Assembly (NCBI RefSeq): GCF_004211955.1 | Contig: NZ_RHJI01000010.1 | Location: forward strand, 372,001 to 436,000 | Length of the DNA: 64,000 bases | Origin: Escherichia sp. E1V33 | GTDB lineage: Bacteria > Pseudomonadota > Gammaproteobacteria > Enterobacterales > Enterobacteriaceae | Direction of reading: 5' to 3' | Program-made: the position numbers and the translations under genes | Shown: positions 39,957 to 48,047 of the stretch, piece after piece | Numbering within the stretch: the first letter of the stretch is position 1 | How the letters are laid out: each line of letters begins with the position of its first letter | Notes under the pieces: generated by a model | Told to the model about the DNA's origin: nothing | The model's database searches: none | Seen by the model: the letters and a program-made list of their open reading frames with translations, nothing else

Positions 39957-42900
39957 ATGGACAAGGAATTACCGTGGCTGGCGGATAACGCCCAAGTGGA
40001 ACTGAAATATAAAAAAGGCAAAACACCACTCAGCCATCGCAACTGGCCGGGCGAACCGGTGCCTGTTATCACTGAAAGCATCATTCAGACTCTGGGTGAT
40101 GAACTTCTGCTACGTGAAAGCAGCAAAGAAAATATTAGCTGGCAATATGAACACTGTTCAGCAGAGTGGCTCGCCCCCATCAGACAAGCGATCGCACTCC
40201 TCGGCGAGCATAAGCCATCAATATCTCCCCTTACAATGGCGGCACTGATCTGTATCGCAAACAATGACAGTGAGCAGTTGCTGGATGAAATCGTCCAAAA
40301 AGAAGGGCTGGAATATGCGACGGATGTGGTGATAGCCCGTCAGAGTATTGCGCAGGGATATTGTACTGATCCATCAATAGTGCATTTAATGACAGTGACT
40401 GATGACCGCAGTTATGGCTATCGCTCAGAAACCTACAACGATTTCGATCTGCGACTGCGTAAACACCTTTCCCTGGCGGAAGAAAGCTGCTGGCAACGTT
40501 GCGCGGATAAACTCATTGCCGCACTGCCAGAAATACCCAAAGTTCGCCGTCCTTTTATCGCGCTGGTGCTGCCGGAAAAACCAGAAATTGCTAATGAACT
40601 CATAAGCGTTGAAAGCCAGTGGTCTAATTTTTACTCTAAGGAATGGTTAAAAGCCGTAGCGACTGACTCTAAAGCCTTAAAGAAACTTGAGCATTTCTGG
40701 GTCCTGGACATATTTAGTGATCGCGAAGCAAGTTATATGTCGCAGGAAAACCACTTCGGCTACGCGGCCTGCGCCGCCCTTTTGCGCGAACAGGGGCTGG
40801 CAGCCATCACTCGCCTCGCGATGTATGCGCATAAAGAGGATTGCGGCAGCCTGCTGGTACAAATTAACCATCCACAGGTCATCCGCACTTTGCTGTTAGT
40901 TGCCGATAAAAATAAACCCAGCCTGCAACGTGTTGCTAAATTTAGTAAAAATTACCCCCATGCAACGCTCGCCGCACTGGCAGAACTGCTGGCGTTAAAA
41001 GAACCGCCTGCTCGCCCTGGTTATCCAATCATCGAAGACAAAAAGCTGCCTGCACAGCAAAAAGCACGTGATGAATACTGGCGTATGCTGTTACAAACGT
41101 TAATTACATCGCAGCCACAATTGCCAGACGAAGTGAGGCCATGGTTAAGCACAAATGCACAAGCTGTGTTGAACAGCTATATATCCGCACCGACAACGCT
41201 TGCTATGGAAAGTAGTGAAAGCAATAACCAGCCTGAAATCCTTGTTTCACCACCGTGGCGTCGTAAGAAAAAAATGCCCCTTCCGCGCCTTGATTTAACG
41301 CAACTCGAATTAACGCCACAAGCTCACTGGCAACCAGGCGAACGCGAGAGGATTAACTCAACAGAATCTGCTCATTACTTCAGCACAGATTCTGTTATCG
41401 AGCGCTTAGAGCGAAAAAGTGGTCGTGTCGTATTACAGGAATTAGGTTTTGGGGATGATGTATGGCTGTTCCTGAATTATATACTGCCCGGAAAACTGGA
41501 TGCCGCACGCAATTCACTCATTGTTCAGTGGCATTACTATCAGGGGCGGGTTGAAGAGATCCTGCACGGCTGGAATTCTCCGGAAGCACAATCCGCAGAA
41601 CAGGCGCTTCGTAGCGGCGACGTTGAAGCATTAATTAACGCCTGGGAAAATGACAGCTACTCGCGTTATCGTCGGGAAAAGAGTGTCTGGAATCTATATT
41701 TGCTGGCACAACTGCCACGAGAGATGGCACTGACGATCTGGTTACGTATTAATGAGAAAAAATACCTGTTCGCTGGCGAAGACTATTTTCTCAGTGTCCT
41801 CGGATTGGATGCGCTACCCGGCCTGTTATTGGCTTTTTCACATCGTCCAAAAGAAACATTTCCGTTAATTTTAAATTTCGGCACAACCGAACTGGCGCTG
41901 CCTGTTGCTCGCGTCTGGCGACGTTTCGCAGCACAGCGAGATCTCGCTCGCCAGTGGATTTTACATTGGCCGGAACATACGGCAACCGCCCTTATTCCAC
42001 ACGTCTTTGCTAAACCCAGCGACAACAGCGAAGCGGCATTACTTGCCCTTCGTTTACTGTATGAACAGGGACATAGTGAATTACTGCAAACCGTGGCAAA
42101 CCGCTGGGATCGCGCTGATGTGTGGCCAGCCCTGGAACAATTGCTTACCCAGAACTCGCTGGAAATTTACCCGGCACGCATGCCAAAAGCCCCTGATTTC
42201 TGGCATCCGCAAATGTGGTCCAGGCCGCGACTTATCACTAATAATCAGCCGATTACCGATGACGCTCTGGAAATTATCGGCGAAATGCTGCGCTTTACCC
42301 AGGGCGGACGTTTTTATAGCGGGCTGGAACAACTAAAAATGTTCTGCCAGCCGCAAACGCTGGCAGCTTTCGCCTGGGATCTCTTCACCGCCTGGCAACA
42401 AGCTGGTGCCCCTGCAAAAGACAACTGGGCCTTTCTGGCGTTAAGTATCTTTGGCAACGAAAGTACGGCACGGGATCTGACGACACAGATCCTCGCCTGG
42501 CCACAAGAAGGCAAATCCGCCCGTGCTGTCAGTGGTCTGAACATACTTACCCTGATGAATAATGATATGGCGCTGATACAACTGCATCATATATCGCTAC
42601 GGGCGAAATCCCGCCCTTTACGTGACAATGCGGCGGAATATCTTCAGTTGGTTGCGGAAAATCGCGGCCTAAGCCAGGAAGAGTTAGCAGACAGATTAGT
42701 CCCAACACTAGGCCTCGACGGTCTGCAGGCGTTGATTTTTGATTTTGGTCCACGGCAGTTTAGCGTTCGCTTCGATGAAAACCTCAACCTGGTTATCTAT
42801 GACCAGCAAAACGTGCGCCAGAAAAGTGTTCCCCGGTTGCGATCCGATGACGACCCACTTAAAGCACCCAATGCACTGGCCCGACTAAAAGGACTAAAAA

Positions 42901-43589
42901 AAGATGCTACTCAGGTGAGCAAAAACCTGCTCCCACGTCTTGAAACAGCACTACGTACTACCCGACGCTGGTCGCTGGCAGATTTCCATTCTCTCTTTGT
43001 TAATCATCCATTTACTCGCCTGGTTACCCAGCGACTGATATGGGGCGTTTATCTGGCAAATGAGCCGCGACGTTTACTCAACGCCTTTCGTGTGGCCGCG
43101 GAGGGGGAATTCTGCAATGCACAAGATGAGCCCATTGATCTGCCTGCGGACGCTCTGATTGGCATTGCCCACCCGTTAGAAATGACAGCAGAAATGCGCA
43201 GTGAATTTGCACAGCTTTTTGCCGATTACGAAATTATGCCGCCTTTTCGCCAGTTGGCGCGGCGCACGGTACTGCTCACACCTGACGAGGCAACCAGTAA
43301 CAGCCTGACTCGCTGGGAAGGTAAATCTGCTACCGTAGGGCAACTTATGGGAATGCGATACAAAGGCTGGGAGTCAGGCTATGAGGACGCATTTGTCTAT
43401 GACTTGGGCGAGTACCGGCTGGTCCTTAAGTTTTCACCCGGTTTTAACCACTACAATGTTGATAGCAAAGCGCTAATGGGCTTCCGTTCTCTTCGAGTGT
43501 ACCGTGATAATAAATCTGTCACTTTTGCCGAACTCGATGCATTTGATCTCAGCGAAGCATTAAGCGCACCCGACGTTATTTTCCATTAA
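39957..43589 (+). CDS. yehI: YehI, DUF4132-type protein without WGR domain (third copy)
   Basis: A 1210-residue protein, homologous along its length to the two upstream genes but starting directly at the segment LPWLADNAQVELKYKKGKTPLSHRNWPGE, so it has no WGR domain. It keeps the long middle region and the C-terminal block (LIFDFGPRQFSVRFDENLNLVIYD, NHPFTRLVTQRLIWGVYL). It begins nine bases after copy 2 with AAGGAAAGAGC before ATG, so the three form one operon. A perfect hairpin follows. Function unknown; probably a scaffold or partner in one complex with its paralogues. Confidence 0.88.
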   Translation: MDKELPWLADNAQVELKYKKGKTPLSHRNWPGEPVPVITESIIQTLGDELLLRESSKENISWQYEHCSAEWLAPIRQAIALLGEHKPSISPLTMAALICIANNDSEQLLDEIVQKEGLEYATDVVIARQSIAQGYCTDPSIVHLMTVTDDRSYGYRSETYNDFDLRLRKHLSLAEESCWQRCADKLIAALPEIPKVRRPFIALVLPEKPEIANELISVESQWSNFYSKEWLKAVATDSKALKKLEHFWVLDIFSDREASYMSQENHFGYAACAALLREQGLAAITRLAMYAHKEDCGSLLVQINHPQVIRTLLLVADKNKPSLQRVAKFSKNYPHATLAALAELLALKEPPARPGYPIIEDKKLPAQQKARDEYWRMLLQTLITSQPQLPDEVRPWLSTNAQAVLNSYISAPTTLAMESSESNNQPEILVSPPWRRKKKMPLPRLDLTQLELTPQAHWQPGERERINSTESAHYFSTDSVIERLERKSGRVVLQELGFGDDVWLFLNYILPGKLDAARNSLIVQWHYYQGRVEEILHGWNSPEAQSAEQALRSGDVEALINAWENDSYSRYRREKSVWNLYLLAQLPREMALTIWLRINEKKYLFAGEDYFLSVLGLDALPGLLLAFSHRPKETFPLILNFGTTELALPVARVWRRFAAQRDLARQWILHWPEHTATALIPHVFAKPSDNSEAALLALRLLYEQGHSELLQTVANRWDRADVWPALEQLLTQNSLEIYPARMPKAPDFWHPQMWSRPRLITNNQPITDDALEIIGEMLRFTQGGRFYSGLEQLKMFCQPQTLAAFAWDLFTAWQQAGAPAKDNWAFLALSIFGNESTARDLTTQILAWPQEGKSARAVSGLNILTLMNNDMALIQLHHISLRAKSRPLRDNAAEYLQLVAENRGLSQEELADRLVPTLGLDGLQALIFDFGPRQFSVRFDENLNLVIYDQQNVRQKSVPRLRSDDDPLKAPNALARLKGLKKDATQVSKNLLPRLETALRTTRRWSLADFHSLFVNHPFTRLVTQRLIWGVYLANEPRRLLNAFRVAAEGEFCNAQDEPIDLPADALIGIAHPLEMTAEMRSEFAQLFADYEIMPPFRQLARRTVLLTPDEATSNSLTRWEGKSATVGQLMGMRYKGWESGYEDAFVYDLGEYRLVLKFSPGFNHYNVDSKALMGFRSLRVYRDNKSVTFAELDAFDLSEALSAPDVIFH

Positions 43590-43592
43590 CAC

Positions 43593-43622
43593 ATAACGGG
43601 CAGTGATTCGACTGCCCGTTAT
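43593..43622 (+). terminator. Hairpin after yehI
   Basis: ATAACGGGCAGT/ACTGCCCGTTAT is a perfect 12-base-pair stem with a six-base loop, directly after the yehI stop. The T-run is poor (CGACACTATTT), so termination may be partial and yehK may be co-transcribed. Confidence 0.65.
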
Positions 43623-43649
43623 CGACACTATTTACCACTGGGAAAAGAG

Positions 43650-43967
43650 ATGATCGTGCAAAAAGAGCTGGTCGCTACTTATGATTATGAGGTCCCTGTA
43701 CCTGAAGATCCGTTTTGTTTCAGACTTGAGATCCATAAACGCTCTGAATTATTTACAGGTTCCGTCTATCGGTTGGAGCGATTCCGGTTACGTCCAACAT
43801 TTCATCAACGTAATCGAGAAGATGTCGACCCGCTAATAAATGATGCGTTGATTTATATAAGAGATGAATTTATTGATGCGCGAAAATTACGAGGTGAATC
43901 ACCAGAAACTGTAATCGCCATTTTTAATCGTGAACTACAGAATATATTCAACCAAGAAATAGAATAA
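43650..43967 (+). CDS. yehK: YehK, small protein of unknown function
   Basis: A 105-residue acidic/basic mixed soluble protein without signal peptide or membrane segment. I recognise it only as YehK. It begins MIVQKELVATYDYEVPVPEDPF and ends in a helical stretch (VIAIFNRELQNIFNQEIE). AAAGAG is a weak ribosome site before ATG. It lies 60 bases after yehI, with the yehI hairpin between, and may be the last cistron of the molR-yehI unit. The ERIC element starts right after its stop codon. Confidence 0.8.
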   Translation: MIVQKELVATYDYEVPVPEDPFCFRLEIHKRSELFTGSVYRLERFRLRPTFHQRNREDVDPLINDALIYIRDEFIDARKLRGESPETVIAIFNRELQNIFNQEIE

Positions 43968-44094
43968 TATACTCTAAATAATTCAAGTTGCAGGAAGGCG
44001 ATAAGCGAGTGAATCCCCAGGAGCTTACTAAAGTAAGTGACTGGGGTGAACGAACGCAGTCGCAGCACATGCAAATTGAAGTATGACGAGTATA
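43968..44094. repeat. ERIC (IRU) element
   Basis: A 127-base imperfect palindrome bounded by TATACTC and GAGTATA, carrying the ERIC core GTGAATCCCCAGGAGCTTAC and AAGTAAGTGACTGGGGTGAA. The length is the canonical full size. It abuts the yehK stop codon and would fold into a long hairpin at the 3' end of the yehK mRNA. Confidence 0.95.
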
Positions 44095-44103
44095 GCTTTA
44101 TTA

Positions 44104-44128
44104 AAGGGGGAAACGGTATTCCCCCTTA
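44104..44128 (-). terminator. Terminator-like hairpin of zorO
   Basis: AAGGGGGAA/TTCCCCCTT with a short loop lies about 20 bases after the zorO stop on the minus strand, followed by TAATAAAG. The T-run is short. Confidence 0.6.
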
Positions 44129-44148
44129 GATGCGTTTCAATTTGCCCA

Positions 44149-44238
44149 TTACTTCAACAAATCAATCAACCGTAATAAAGCCACTAATAGCTCCAGTACG
44201 GCAATGAGCACGGTTAACTTTTGTGTCAGCGTGTCCAT
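44149..44238 (-). CDS. zorO: ZorO-type type I toxin, 29-residue membrane peptide
   Basis: A 29-codon ORF on the minus strand, too short for most gene callers. The peptide starts MDTLTQKLTVLIAVLELL, contains the ALLRL motif reported as important for ZorO toxicity, and ends in LIDLLK. It is a single amphipathic/hydrophobic helix expected to insert into the inner membrane and depolarise it. AAGGAGAGCGG precedes the ATG. The mRNA has a predicted leader of about 175 bases (44239-44413) that contains the target of the Orz antitoxin RNA. It matches the zor-orz locus described in E. coli O157:H7, where two tandem copies exist; I see one here. Confidence 0.85.
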   Translation of the reverse strand: MDTLTQKLTVLIAVLELLVALLRLIDLLK

Positions 44239-44447
44239 CCGCTCTCCTTATTAAGGAGCGCAACACCAGCACCTTACCCTTACACAGCCTGTCGATACTG
44301 GTTTACGTATGTTGGTACGAAACGTTGCTCTCCGGATCAGGGCACCGCCTGCGGCACCACCCGTCCGACAGCCAGGACTTAAAATTGGTCCGATCCGGCA
44401 CAACCTCCCAACGGGCAAGATTATAAATCTCACTCACTGAATTGCAA
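44239..44447 (-). promoter_or_regulatory. zorO promoter and long 5' leader
   Basis: On the minus strand a TATAAT box (44420-44425) lies 16 bases from TTGCAA (44442-44447), predicting a start near 44413 and a leader of about 175 bases. At 44311-44328 the leader is complementary to the 5' end of the Orz RNA over 18 bases, with 17 Watson-Crick pairs and one G-U pair. The leader is also rich in self-complementary GC segments (44330-44400), suggesting structure that hides the ribosome site until processed. Confidence 0.7.
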
Positions 44448-44470
44448 TGGAGTGTGGATATGGTTATAAT
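44442..44470 (+). promoter_or_regulatory. orz promoter sharing its -35 with zorO
   Basis: TTGCAA (44442-44447), 17 bases, then TATAAT (44465-44470). TTGCAA sits in the palindrome ATTGCAAT, so the same six bases serve as the -35 box of the divergent zorO promoter. Confidence 0.7.
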
Positions 44471-44476
44471 TTACTC

Positions 44477-44557
44477 GTTGGTACGAAATGTTGCACAATC
44501 AGCAAGTTATCGTCAAAGTAGCAAATAAAAGAACCTGCCTCACCAGCAGGTTTTTTT
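44477..44557 (+). ncRNA. orzO: Orz-type antitoxin small RNA
   Basis: Predicted RNA of about 81 bases. The start follows the TATAAT box by seven bases; the end is an intrinsic terminator, AACCTGC/GCAGGTT stem with a seven-base loop and a run of seven Ts. Its first 18 bases, GTTGGTACGAAATGTTGC (44477-44494), can pair with the zorO leader. Size, divergent orientation and pairing length match the described Orz RNAs; I cannot tell OrzO from OrzP. Confidence 0.8.
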
Positions 44558-44668
44558 ATTTTCTGCGATCTGCTTTCCAGATATTTTTCGCTCAAACAAC
44601 TAATGCGCCAAACATTTATTGCGCGTAAAATATCGTTTATTTTATTAATACATTTCAGGGATGAATAT

Positions 44669-45757
44669 ATGTCACCGCAGAATAATCATCTGCAGCGTCC
44701 GCCTGCCGCTGTGTTATACGCCGATGAACTGGCAAAATTAAAGCAAAATGATAACGCACCTTGCCCGCCCGGTTGGCAGTTAAGTTTACCTACGGCACGT
44801 GCTTTTATCCTTGGCGATAACGCGCAAAATATCAGCCGTAAAGTCGTGATTAGTCCCTCCGCTGTCGAACGTATGTTAGTCACTCTTGCTACCGGGCGCG
44901 GTTTGATGTTGGTAGGGGAACCTGGCACCGCAAAATCTCTCCTGTCTGAATTACTGGCAACCGCTATTAGCGGCGATGCCGGGTTAACCATCCAGGGCGG
45001 CGCATCTACCACCGAAGATCAAATCAAGTACGGCTGGAACTACGCTCTGCTTATCAATCATGGTCCGTCAACGGAAGCGCTGGTCCCTGCCCCGCTTTAT
45101 CAGGGAATGCGCGACGGTAAAATCGTCCGTTTTGAAGAGATAACGCGTACACCGCTGGAAGTGCAGGACTGTCTGTTAGGTATGCTTTCTGACAGGGTAA
45201 TGACGGTGCCGGAACTCACTGGTGAAGCCAGTCAGCTCTATGCGCGGGAAGGCTTTAATATTATTGCCACTGCCAATACCCGCGACCGCGGCGTTAATGA
45301 AATGAGTGCCGCACTCAAGCGTCGATTCGATTTTGAAACCGTCTTTCCGATTATGGATTTCGCCCAGGAGCTGGAGCTTGTCGCCAGTGCTTCGGCGCGT
45401 TTGCTGGCCCATAGCGGTATTCCGCATAAAGTGCCTGACGCGGTACTGGAGTTACTGGTGCGCACCTTCCGCGATCTGCGTGCCAACGGTGAAAAGAAAA
45501 CGTCAATGGATACACTGACAGCGATTATGTCCACCGCTGAAGCCGTGAACGTGGCTCATGCTGTGGGCGTCCGCGCCTGGTTTTTAGCGAATCGCGCGGG
45601 GGATCCTGCCGACCTGGTGGACTGTATTGCCGGAACCATCGTCAAAGATAACGAAGAAGATCGCGCGGGTCTGCGTCGTTACTTCGAACAGCGCGTCGCC
45701 ACACATAAAGAAGCTCACTGGCAGGCTTATTATCAAGCTCGCCATCGCCTGCCGTGA
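44669..45757 (+). CDS. yehL: YehL, MoxR-type AAA+ ATPase
   Basis: A 362-residue ATPase. The ATG at 44669 is chosen because AGGGA lies seven bases upstream; an annotation from 44603 (384 residues) is possible. Walker A is GEPGTAKS with Lys89, Walker B is KIVRFEEITR, sensor 1 is FNIIATANTRDRG, and the arginine-finger segment is ALKRRFDFE. MoxR ATPases act on partner proteins, usually through a VWA protein; here yehP supplies one. It is the first gene of yehLMPQ. Compare RavA-ViaA and NorQ-NorD. Substrate unknown. Confidence 0.92.
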   Translation: MSPQNNHLQRPPAAVLYADELAKLKQNDNAPCPPGWQLSLPTARAFILGDNAQNISRKVVISPSAVERMLVTLATGRGLMLVGEPGTAKSLLSELLATAISGDAGLTIQGGASTTEDQIKYGWNYALLINHGPSTEALVPAPLYQGMRDGKIVRFEEITRTPLEVQDCLLGMLSDRVMTVPELTGEASQLYAREGFNIIATANTRDRGVNEMSAALKRRFDFETVFPIMDFAQELELVASASARLLAHSGIPHKVPDAVLELLVRTFRDLRANGEKKTSMDTLTAIMSTAEAVNVAHAVGVRAWFLANRAGDPADLVDCIAGTIVKDNEEDRAGLRRYFEQRVATHKEAHWQAYYQARHRLP

Positions 45758-45767
45758 GGAAAGATGC

Positions 45768-48047
45768 ATGAGCGAGCCGTTAATTGTCGGCATCCGGCAT
45801 CATAGTCCGGCCTGCGCCCGACTGGTGAAATCGTTAATCGAAAGCCAGCGACCACGATACGTGTTGATTGAAGGCCCGGCTGATTTTAATGACCGGGTAG
45901 ACGAACTGTTTTTAGCCCACCAGCTTCCGGTGGCTGTTTACAGTTATTGCCAGTATCAGGACGGTGCTGCTCCTGGGCGCGGCGCCTGGACGCCATTTGC
46001 CGAATTTTCGCCGGAGTGGCAGGCGCTACAAGCCGCACGTCATATTCAGGCACAAACTTACTTTATCGATTTGCCTTGCTGGGCGCAGAGTGAAGAAGAG
46101 GACGATTCGCCCGATACGCAAGATGAAAGCCAGGCCTTACTGCTACGTGCCACCCGCATGGATAACAGCGATACCCTGTGGGATCATTTATTCGAAGATG
46201 AAAGCCAGCAAACTGCATTACCCTCTGCGCTGGCGCACTATTTTGCCCAACTGCGCGGCGATTCCCCCGGAGATGCGCTCAATCGTCAGCGCGAAGCCTT
46301 TATGGCTCGCTGGATTGCATGGGCAATGCAGCAAAACAATGGCGACGTGTTAGTCGTCTGCGGCGGCTGGCACGCTCCGGCACTGGCAAAGATGTGGCGC
46401 GAATGCCCTCAGGAAATTAACAAGCCAGAATTGCCCTCGCTGGCAGATGCCGTTACAGGTTGTTATCTCACACCCTACAGTGAAAAGCGCCTTGATGTGC
46501 TGGCAGGATACCTTTCAGGAATGCCTGCCCCGGTCTGGCAAAACTGGTGCTGGCAGTGGGGCTTGCAGAAGGCAGGTGAACAACTGCTAAAAACTATCCT
46601 TACCCGTTTGCGCCAGCACAAATTGCCCGCTTCTACCGCTGATATGGCTGCCGCTCATCTGCATGCGATGGCACTGGCACAGTTGCGCGGTCATACACTA
46701 CCGTTACGCACTGACTGGCTGGATGCCATTGCAGGCTCGCTGATTAAAGAAGCCCTGAACGCGCCGTTGCCGTGGAGCTATCGCGGAGTTATTCATTCCG
46801 ATACCGATCCGATTCTGCTAACGTTGATAGACACATTAGCGGGTGACGGATTCGGTAAACTTGCCCCCTCCACGCCGCAACCGCCTCTACCAAAAGATGT
46901 TATTTGCGAACTAGAACGTAGCAAAATCACACTGCCATCCGACCTGACGTTGAATCGTTTTGCCCCCGATGGGCTGGCGCAAAGCCAGGTGCTGCATCGG
47001 TTGGCAATACTGGAGATTCCCGGCATTGTGCGCCAGCAGGGAAGTACACTGACGCTGGCGGGTAACGGTGAAGAACAGTGGAAATTAACCCAGCCACTTA
47101 GCCAGCATGCGGCATTAATCGAAGCCGCCTGCTTTGGTGCCACGCTCCAGGAAGCCGCACGCAATAAATTAGAAGCCGATATGCTGGACGCAGGAAGAAT
47201 CGGCAACATCACCACATGTCTTTGCCTGGCGGCGTTAGCGGGCCTGGCGAGCTTTAGTGAGCAATTACTGGAACAACTCACATTATTAATCGCCCAGGAA
47301 AATCAGTTTGCCGAAATGGGCCAGGCGCTGGAAGTGCTATATGCCTTATGGCAGTTGGATGAAATCAGCGGTATGCAAGGCGCGCAGATATTACAAACGA
47401 CGTTATGCGCGGCTATCGATCGCACGCTATGGCTGTGTGAATCCAACGGCAGACCAGATGAGAAGGAGTTTCACGCTCACCTGCATAGCTGGCAAGCGCT
47501 TTGCCATATCCTGCGCGATCTACATAGCGGCGTTAATTTACCCGGCATTTCTCTTTCTGCGGCGGTGGCCTTACTGGAGCGCCGCAGTCAGGCGATTCAT
47601 GCCCCGGCGCTGGATCGCGGCGCGGCTCTTGGCGCACTGATGCGTCTGGAACATCCCAACGCCAGTGCCGAAGCGGCGCTGACGATGCTGGCGCAGTTAT
47701 CCCCGGCACAATCCGGCGAGGCTCTGCACGGTTTGCTGGCGCTGGCCCGCCATCAACTGGCCTGTCAGCCCGCATTCATCGCCGGTTTCAGCAGCCATTT
47801 GAATCAACTGAGTGACGCCGATTTTATCAACGCCCTGCCCGATTTGCGCGCAGCGATGGCCTGGCTACCACCACGAGAACGAGGGACACTGGCGCATCAG
47901 GTGCTTGAGCATTACCAGCTCGCGCAACTTCCCCTTTCGGCGCTGCAAATGCCGTTGCATTGTCCACCGCAAGCCATTGCACATCATCAACAACTCGAAC
48001 AGCAGGCACTGGTATCGCTGCAACACTGGGGAGTTTTCCATGTCTGA
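45768..48047 (+). CDS. yehM: YehM, large DUF5682-type protein of the MoxR-VWA operon
   Basis: A 759-residue soluble protein. The ATG at 45768 is ten bases after the yehL stop and has GAGGAAAG in front; an in-frame extension to 45627 would overlap yehL and lacks support. The N-terminus has a striking conserved segment, LIVGIRHHSPACARLVKSLIE, followed by YVLIEGPADFNDRV, and later VVCGGWHAPALAKMW. The paired histidines and acidic residues could form a metal or catalytic site resembling TraB/EreA-like folds, but that is speculation. The C-terminal half is helical. Function unknown. The stop overlaps yehP. Confidence 0.88.
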   Translation: MSEPLIVGIRHHSPACARLVKSLIESQRPRYVLIEGPADFNDRVDELFLAHQLPVAVYSYCQYQDGAAPGRGAWTPFAEFSPEWQALQAARHIQAQTYFIDLPCWAQSEEEDDSPDTQDESQALLLRATRMDNSDTLWDHLFEDESQQTALPSALAHYFAQLRGDSPGDALNRQREAFMARWIAWAMQQNNGDVLVVCGGWHAPALAKMWRECPQEINKPELPSLADAVTGCYLTPYSEKRLDVLAGYLSGMPAPVWQNWCWQWGLQKAGEQLLKTILTRLRQHKLPASTADMAAAHLHAMALAQLRGHTLPLRTDWLDAIAGSLIKEALNAPLPWSYRGVIHSDTDPILLTLIDTLAGDGFGKLAPSTPQPPLPKDVICELERSKITLPSDLTLNRFAPDGLAQSQVLHRLAILEIPGIVRQQGSTLTLAGNGEEQWKLTQPLSQHAALIEAACFGATLQEAARNKLEADMLDAGRIGNITTCLCLAALAGLASFSEQLLEQLTLLIAQENQFAEMGQALEVLYALWQLDEISGMQGAQILQTTLCAAIDRTLWLCESNGRPDEKEFHAHLHSWQALCHILRDLHSGVNLPGISLSAAVALLERRSQAIHAPALDRGAALGALMRLEHPNASAEAALTMLAQLSPAQSGEALHGLLALARHQLACQPAFIAGFSSHLNQLSDADFINALPDLRAAMAWLPPRERGTLAHQVLEHYQLAQLPLSALQMPLHCPPQAIAHHQQLEQQALVSLQHWGVFHV

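Noticed and set aside
44603-44668. N-terminal extension of yehL by 22 codons
   Set aside because: The ATG at 44669 has a good ribosome site, the upstream start has none, and the extension has no motif.
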